In this document: positions 57,547 to 64,000 of the stretch, piece after piece
Layout of the letters: every line of letters begins with the position of its first letter
Numbering within the stretch: position 1 is the stretch's first letter
NCBI GenBank assembly: GCA_009733575.1
Contig: ML769482.1
Span: 124,001-188,000 of the forward strand
Source: Gymnopus androsaceus JB14
Taxonomy: Eukaryota; Basidiomycota; Agaricomycetes; Agaricales; Omphalotaceae
Length of the DNA: 64,000 nucleotides
Direction of reading: 5' to 3'
Position numbers and translations under genes: made by a program
Notes under the pieces: model-generated
The model's input: only the letters and a program-made list of their open reading frames with translations
Told to the model about the DNA's origin: nothing
Databases searched by the model: none

Positions 57547-58019
57547 CCTGTTGACGTTGACTTTAGTCTAGTGCAATCTTTATAGGAGATTAGAAGCTAA
57601 CTCGTAGCGCTAACGTAGCGCTAATTTCCGACATTTTCCCGTCTGGCCCGCGGGTAATTCTTAATCTTTCTATCAGGTCTGCGAAGCGAGTACCCTTGAA
57701 AGAATATTCCACGAACATGCTGGTGGTACTTACATAGGACAAGAAAGTGTTTCCCAATTCAAAATCAACCTAACACCGATATTTCTCCTGAGTACACGGT
57801 CACTTGCAGTTCCTGACACTGATGACGCGTTTATGTAGGGCAAGTTTGGATCGTACCTCGACAAGGACTCGACAAGTTAAGCTCAAGCAGGAACGCCAGT
57901 AACGGAGAAACCTAGTAGATATACACTGGACTCGGAGTACCTAGAACACGAATGTGCTAGTAGTCCAAGGCCGACATTTTTCCAGCCAACGCCAGGGCAC
58001 CAACGCGTTGAGTCCTCGT
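57547..58019. other. Intergenic; no gene seen
   Basis: 57602-57625 repeats gtagcgctaa, similar to the repeat at 54415-54440. The right edge meets the EF-Ts pseudogene. Confidence 0.45.
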
Positions 58020-58625
58020 GAAGAAGCCTCAAGTGAAATTTCTAGGAGTGGTGGCGTTTATAAAATATACTGACTCTGGACCTCAGTCACTTCCAACCTC
58101 CCATCTCGCAAAGTCCGAATCACGCCAGCTCCTCGAGACCTCACTTTTCCCGCCATTGATCAAGACCTTCCTAAAGAAACATTTTCTCCTGCTTTCTAGC
58201 TCACCCTCTGGGCTCCGTTTCTTATCGAGTACAACTGTCGTAAATCCGATAGTCTGCTTGGCTAGTGCGGCACGCACTGGTTAATCTAGATCACCTATAA
58301 ATACCAACGGCGGTACCAGATTTATGTACAGGTTGAGCTCAGCCACGGTGGCAAAGAAACAAACTGAGACGATGCTTCCTGTTGACTCATCGATTGAGCA
58401 GCAGTCTCGGATACTTCGCATGCCCAACGTGTGAATTCGTCTGTCCGGGAGACAAATGCACAGTTGACCTCGATGATACTCGCTCTGACCAGTTCAATAA
58501 CACCTTAAGAAGTTGAAGATCAAAGTCTTTGATTTTCTCTGCTTATGTTACGTCAGTTTCGCGTATATCCTCCTCCAGCCGAACACTCGCCTCAGAATCG
58601 CCGTTACTTTCGCCAAGCGCCTAGC
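58020..58625 (-). pseudogene. Decayed copy of the EF-Ts gene, including 3' UTR
   Basis: Reverse complement matches 18555-19440 of the EF-Ts gene. Shared stretches include ASIIE.NC, FVSRTDEFT, the block ALAKQT.GF.T..LDKKRSPE and the end DFARWEVGSD (58083). The 3' flank of EF-Ts (cctcaagtgaaatttc near 58030) is also copied. About 250 bp are missing in the middle, the N-terminal third is absent and the frame is broken. There is no poly(A) tract at its 3' end, so a DNA-level copy is likelier than a retrocopy. Confidence 0.85.
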
Positions 58626-58845
58626 CTTTCCTGCCAACAGATCGACTCAATTGACCTATATAGGAATGTTCTGGAGTTTAAACTGGCGGAAGACAAACCT
58701 CGGGGCTACTTCGACTCGGAAGCGGGGTGGAGGTGCCTTGTACATGATATCGTATCTTCTTTCTGGTTGGAATACTCATTGCTACTACTTGATGCCTAGT
58801 TCAAAAGCGCATGGATGGCAATGAGCCCAGCTCCCAGATATTTCT
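58626..58845 (+). pseudogene. Fragment of BRCA2 3' end, joined to the EF-Ts pseudogene
   Basis: Matches the reverse complement of 35095-35312: codons for SCQQIDSIDLYRNVLEFKLA, EDKPRGYF and GWRCLVHDI correspond to the BRCA2 C-terminus, and the flank 'gagcccagctcccagat' is shared with 35090-35107. It is in the plus orientation whereas EF-Ts relics are minus. The two fragments meet at about 58620-58626 with no spacer. Confidence 0.8.
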
Positions 58846-59044
58846 AGTGAGTACAAGATCATCAAAGTGGCAAGAGTCGCGGAACTTGGAATAACATTCC
58901 ATTACTGTCTTCGTCCATTGTCATCATCGTTTGCCTATTTAGGACAAGAAATTCGACGCTTTGGCCTTACGCCTCACTTGAAACTTCCCATTATCATTAT
59001 TATAACATATAACGCACACTGAAGTGACTATCTAGGTAATTTTT

Positions 59045-60597
59045 CTATGAAGAACGATGCCTGACCTTTTTGTAGAGATTTATGATAATATCGTTGGCAG
59101 TTAACGTAACGATGCTATACAAAATCTCAGTTTTGTGTACTCAACTTAAAAAAAAACAACTCACGTATGTGGGGCGATTCGTAGGAAGTGAGCGGTAGAT
59201 CCTACAAGAACACTCATTCAGGCCTATCCTGACTTGTGATCTAGGGAATGCGCACCTTTGTACCACCCACGAACACCCTCGGTCTTGACCTTGAAAGATA
59301 ACTATAAAATGTGCTACTACATACGGTCAAATAAATAATACTGACTGTTTTCCATAGGCAGTCGAAGGGATTCTTGTATAAAGCTCCGACCATCTTTCCT
59401 TCAGCGTTCCGAATGGTTGGTTGGTTGTACATCCGTGTCAAGGCCGTATCTGCGGGCTGCATAACGACGCACTATCTCCCTTTCAGTTTGCAATTGAAAG
59501 GCTCACATCCTTGGTACTCACAACACATGCTCCTGAGACGGTACTACTGGCTAAAAACGTCCAAGCGCTATTGTCAGGTAAAATACCGCGTTTAACTAGC
59601 TGATTTTTGGTAAAGTTGTAGCTTGGTAATTGTACCTTTCTATGAATGAGCAAATATTTCATGGAACGCACAGATTTCTTACTGAAGAGCCCATAGATGT
59701 TCTTAAAATAGCAGCGTCAATCCCTCGGACCAGCCCGCGGAAGCCTTCCGCTCGAAAGATGGTCGACAATGCATCAAAAGAGCTTTTGTAGTGGTGTTGA
59801 GCTCCGACGGGTAATGCAGGTGAGTAAGCCTGGCGGGATGATTACTATACGGCGATAAGTTGGCCGAGCAAAGTGTACCGACCTGCATACGTGCTTTGAT
59901 AAGGAAAAGAGGGTTCCCAAGAGAGGCTTGAGGGGCGAAGAAGAATCAGATAGAGAAGCTTCATGGACGTCACAAGTCCACGAACCTCCTACGGCACCAC
60001 TGGTGGCTCCTGCCAGTACGGAGGTGATTGGAATCTGCTCTTCGGCCGATCTCCCGACAAGTCCATTTATCCCTCGCCGGAAAGGTTCGTAGAATCCTAC
60101 AAGACATTGGCATGAGGTATCAGAAGGAGAGTGAAGGTCAAGTACCAAGACGAGATCCGTTTAAAAGAATCTAGGAGTGTGAGCCGGGGAAAATATGCGA
60201 CACCGAGGTAACTTACTTGATACATGTACTGTATGGATTTTTGAATATCAGAGGGAATTCGAAACGAGATAGCACTACGCACAGCAGGACCAAGCCCTCT
60301 CTGTAAGCCTCTTATGCCTTCGTTTTTCCAAGTTTTTACAAAGGCATCTGGAGCATGCTGATACACTCGTACTGCTCCCGCCTTGGCTAGTTCTCCTTGA
60401 AGTTGAAGACGCGTTTTAATGACCTCTGCAGGGTTAGAGATGGTGACCTGGAAGGTTTGTGGTTTTGTTCAATTACTGCGCCTTATCCAAGAATTTTAAC
60501 TACATACCGCTATACAAGCCGCAATCCCACCCAGAACAAATCCAACGGGGGTTGATATATTTCCTGCGGAGGAGGACGTAGGCTTTGAGGATGACAT
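59045..60597 (-). CDS. OAC1: Mitochondrial carrier, OAC1 (oxaloacetate/sulfate carrier) type
   Basis: Inner-membrane transporter. The start at 60597 gives TPVGFVLGGIAACIAVTISN, then PAEVIKTRLQLQGELAKAGA, the first Px[DE]xx[KR] carrier signature. The next exons give WKNEGIRGLQRGLGPAVRSA, ILLNGSRLGFYEPFRRGING, then VLAGATSGAVG, the second signature SLGNPLFLIKARMQ (PLFLIKAR) and AEGFRGLVRGIDAAILRTSM. The third repeat has SSTVSGACV, MQPADTALTRMYNQP (PADTALTR), then VKTEGVRGWYKG and the spliced end STAHFLRIAPHTIVTLTAND. The TAG is at 59045. The blocks LNGSRLGFYEP and FRIAPHT-like FLRIAPHT fit OAC1. About eight short introns. Confidence 0.87.
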
Positions 60598-60914
60598 TCC
60601 GATTTATAGGAATCTGGACCGGATAGCGAACAAGGAAGAAAAGCAAAATGTTTGGCTGGGACTTAGTCAGGAGTGGCGGGTAGAGCCTCAATCTGCGACG
60701 AGGAACAAGATCGGAGCGCAACGTACCTGAAGTACGTGCACCAGATGAGCTCACGGAAGCTGGATGAAAGAAAAGAAATATGGCGACCAGCGAGTCTGAG
60801 GCCTGAGGTTGACGGGATGGAAATCGGGAGCACGAAATTCGAATAAGCGCTAGTTTCGGAATGCAGCACGTGTGACCCAAATATCCTTTCCCCAAACGCC
60901 ATGGTAATAGTATA
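60598..60914. promoter_or_regulatory. Shared divergent promoter region, carrier and sorting nexin
   Basis: 317 bp between the two start codons. No clear TATA box. Open frames here are antisense or short. Confidence 0.4.
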
Positions 60915-63900
60915 ATGAGTTATTCCTTTAGCACGCAAAGCGTCTTGCTAGTTGCTGCACTGGGGATTATCCTCCCATCCATCTACCGAATAGTTTCTTC
61001 ACCCCTTACTCTCCTCCTCATATCTCCTTTTGTCTTATTATTCTCCGGACTCGCTTTTCTTGCTCTTCATGTCTTTTTGGGCCACATTCTCGACTCCAAG
61101 AGGTCCCGGTCACGGAATCTAGTCGGAAAAGCCGCCAAACCATTCGCATTCTCTACTCCTGCAGCTTGGCAAGCCGTTGTAACCAGATCACAATGGTCCC
61201 AAAATTCTCCCCAATCATTCCCTCCTTTATACCCAGAATCACCCATGATATCAGCCACTCTTAATGAAATTTTGATTATGATTGTCAGGGATTTTGTCCT
61301 GACTTGGTACAAGGAAATATCTTCCTCACCATCCTTTCCCGTGGCCGTCTCTTCCGTCTTGCACGAGTCCATCTCTCAAGCTTCTGGATCGCGCAAGCTG
61401 CCATTGATCTACCCACCCTCGTGGTCAAGCGCATTCTTCCACGTATAACGGAACACATCGAGCTGTTCCGACAGTCTGAAATTGCACTACGAGGAGCAGG
61501 TCTTGAACGTCGATTGACACACTCGGAGGAGCTGGATATCTTGCTTGCAGGCAGATATGGTTCGGGAAGAGATGCAGGAAAGTTACATCCAGCTATCGAA
61601 AATCTCTCGACCACTTTCACTAGACAAAGTGAAGAAATGCATTTGAAACGGCTCATCGACAAAGCACTGCCGTATGTTCTACCCGAGACGGAAAATAGAA
61701 GCAAGGCCTTGAAGATCGTAGTGCGAGAAATTGCAGCTTGCGCTGTATTGTATCCCGTCATGGAAATGGTTTCGGATCCGGACTTTTGGAATAGAGCTAT
61801 CGATCAAGTGGTAATGTACCCATCAAGCGTTATCTTGCCAGAATTATCAACTCACAATTCTTTCCTTCAGGCTAGCGCTGCAATTCATCAACAGTGAGCA
61901 TACAAGTCGCCTGCTTGAAATTTTTGCTCATAAAACCACAGGAAATTGATCACAAAAGTCCGGAACGTGTTAGAGGCACAGTCTCCTCGACCTCAAAACC
62001 AAAAAGGTTTATCAACTGTAAATCCAACTACCCCTCCCGCTCTCTCCACCGAAACTATCACCATTCGTACCGATGTTCGCCAGTTTGAATCCTTCTTACG
62101 AAGTATCAACAGATGCTCTTCTCTTCTAGATGCTAGGCGGCTGAAGAATGATGTCCTGGGAGAGATAAGACGAACTAGGATACTGCTCGGTATTTTTTAT
62201 TGCAATATGTCTATGCATTCCTTCCTGACCACCTTTCATTAGCAAATCACGAGAAAGACGATTGGATCAACGGAGAAAGGACTGAGGATGTCGTTGCCTT
62301 TCTCGATAGGCTTTATACAGCGAAGCGCAAAGCCGAACAACGGATCGTGGAACTAGGTGGAGGGGATGACTCTGTAAGCTCTTTCTTCTTGGTAAATTCA
62401 GCTATGAATTTATTACCATTCGGTTAGCAAAAGCAGTCGATTTATCAAGATACCGGGGGTCCAACAAAGGCAGGTATCACTCTTCCGAGATATTCTCAGC
62501 AATCCTAGCTCCCTTTCGTATTTCATGGAGTTTATGGACCGCCGAAATCGATCTCTGCTGGTGCAGTTCTGGCTTACAGTGGAAACATTCAAAAATCCGC
62601 TTGAAGCCGTTGATTCAGGCTCTGAGGATGATGAAGATGAACCTGTGCAGGATGCATCGACTGCTATCACTGTCAAAGAAGATATATCTATGATAAATGA
62701 CCTTTACTTCTCTGGCGCGGTACACCCCGCCTCTCGAGTCCATCCCGAAGAAGTATGTCGAGTCCATCCGAGATTTCGCTCAAAATAACGTCGACAACTT
62801 CCCCAGTTGCTCGACGCAGAGTCCGAAAGTGCGTTCTTCTCGCCCAACGCCAGGTAGAGCGTGATATGGAACATGATTTTGAGGACTTTGGGAGCTCGGA
62901 ACTTTGGTTTCGGGTGATCAGCGATGCCGACTTTGTTGCGCGCGCTCCGCCATCTCCCAAAAACAAACGGATGTCTGCTGCTCGTAATGTCAGCCATGTT
63001 CCCTCGAGCCCCACCAAACCACATCGTCCAGGCTTCTTCCTACCCCGGTCAGAATCAGCCCCAGGACCTTTTCCTCGTGCTGGATCTTCCCAGTCCCTGC
63101 GTTCGGTTGCCTCTGTTGCGTCAGTACAACCTCCGCCCATAACACGTCCCACGCAGAGCAATATCGAAGTTCTCATGTCTCCAGTTACAGACTCATCCTC
63201 CGACTCTCATCGTGCTCCGCTGTTTGATGATCCTGATGATCGTGCTCAGAGGGCGGAAGAACAACGTATGGAGGCCATACACGCTGCTTTGACGGATATA
63301 ATGGCGTTGGACGACACCAACTACAGCAAAGAGGATGGTATTGACGATCGTGTGTCCATGTTCCTGGCGCCCCGGTCTGTGAAGGATCGAAGACAACGGT
63401 CAACTTCTGACAGAGAAGCTGATAGTCATCATGGCGAGCCAGAAGAGGACGTTCATGACGAGGTCGATGAGGGACGTGGATCCTTCCAGCTTGCAGGCCC
63501 GGGCGATCTTCAACTGTCGTATGAGATTTCACGACTGGGAGACAAGATCGTTAGCTTGCAGGCTCAGGAAACCATGTTGGACAATCTTATAAAGAAGGCT
63601 GAGCTTACTGGCGATAACCAGGAATTGAGACTTTTGAACCGGTCCAAGTCTTCAATGAACCGCGAACTGCGGGAGCTCAAATTCCAAAAGCTGCAGTACG
63701 AGCAGCAGGAATCTGCCAACCGCCTCGTTTCTGATCGTACACACGTCTCCATCGTCAGTTCAACGGTAGGAGAAGAGGACGGCAAATCCGTAGTCCGCTA
63801 TCTCATCGAAGTGCAGCAGCTGGGACTAGATGGCAGTTTTTCTTCGGGTTGGGTCGTTGCAAGACGGTACAACGAGTTCTTGAGCATGCATAACAAGCTC

Positions 63901-64000
63901 CGAGACAAGTACGGGCTTGTGAGGAACTTGGAATTCCCTGGGAAAAGGCTCGTACCAAATCTTTCTACCAGCTTTGTTGACACTCGAAAGGTTGGATTGG
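60915..64000 (+). CDS. MDM1: PXA-RGS-PX sorting nexin, MDM1/SNX13 type (3' end missing)
   Basis: Tethers ER to vacuole/lysosome or other membranes through lipid binding. The start at 60915 is followed by two membrane helices (VLLVAALGIILPSIYRI; LTLLLISPFVLLFSGLAFLA). The PXA domain (61200-61850) has RDFVLTWYKEISSSPSFPVA, IDLPTLVVKRILPRITEHIE, LHPAIENLS, LVRYLL-like ALPYVLPE. The RGS-like domain (62480-62900) has SLFRDILSNPSSLSYFMEFM and LLVQFWLTVETFKNPLE, ending ERDMEHDFEDFGSSELWFRV. A Ser-rich linker and a coiled coil follow, then the PX domain (about 63780 on): SVVRYLIEVQQL, ARRYNEFLSMHNKLRDKYG, FPGKRLVPNL. The C-terminus is beyond the window. Frame slips near 61378 and 62805 lack splice sites; elsewhere introns are clear. 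Confidence 0.88.

Noticed and set aside
60663..60938. Minus-strand frames between the carrier and the sorting nexin
   Set aside because: No domain, overlapping the divergent promoter; the carrier's start at 60597 is well supported.
1..64000. tRNA or rRNA genes
   Set aside because: I looked for B-box-like GGTTCGAnTCC patterns with pairing arms on both strands and found none convincing; a tRNAscan run would settle it.

Overview
The window is nuclear DNA from a basidiomycete fungus, most likely an Agaricomycete mushroom. Genes are dense, on both strands, and cut by many 45-70 bp GT-AG introns. The gene content is typical of that class: NACHT-type NLRs with 'INGG-F' N-terminal motifs, a seven-helix DUF6534-like membrane protein, a membrane-anchored serine carboxypeptidase and a small secreted repeat protein. 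There are no bacterial-style operons, no CRISPR array, and I saw no convincing tRNA or rRNA.

Layout. 1-8.8 kb is housekeeping DNA: a CCCH zinc-finger protein (cut by the left edge), PFA4 palmitoyltransferase, a mitochondrial-type protein sharing a 45 bp promoter with PFA4, a putative SAS4/PEHE-like chromatin protein and an ACT-domain protein. 8.8-14 kb holds an NLR gene bracketed by duplicated pieces of the ACT gene and its upstream DNA. 14.2-19.4 kb has a proline/serine-rich conserved protein, NAF1 and mitochondrial EF-Ts. 19.4-35 kb is a transposon island: two incomplete Tc1/mariner copies around a 25-N assembly gap, two hAT-like non-autonomous elements with perfect 8 bp target duplications, three further MITEs, a copia gag relic, minisatellites, an NLR fragment and a decaying second NLR. 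35.1-64 kb is gene-rich again: a BRCA2 homologue, a kinase-like relic, a taxilin-like protein carrying a SUMO-like domain, UAP1, mitochondrial processing peptidase alpha, a serine carboxypeptidase, a conserved unknown, a 7TM protein, alkaline ceramidase, a duplicated-domain secreted protein, a lactonase, a chimeric pseudogene (EF-Ts plus BRCA2), an OAC1-like carrier and an MDM1/SNX13-type sorting nexin that runs off the right edge.

How the genes relate. Several serve mitochondria (EF-Ts, MPP-alpha, OAC1-like carrier, the 4.5 kb protein) but they are not clustered; this looks like ordinary fungal gene order. The main stories are genome dynamics: NLR copies spread through the transposon island, gene fragments moved to new places, and a stack of nested small DNA transposons. 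A caution applies throughout: the two Tc1 copies differ from each other only by small deletions, and several conserved genes (MPP-alpha, EF-Ts, the sorting nexin, the 14.2 kb gene) show 1-2 bp frame breaks where the protein otherwise reads on without loss. Residual deletion errors in the consensus are the simplest explanation, so isolated frameshifts here should not be taken as proof of pseudogenes.
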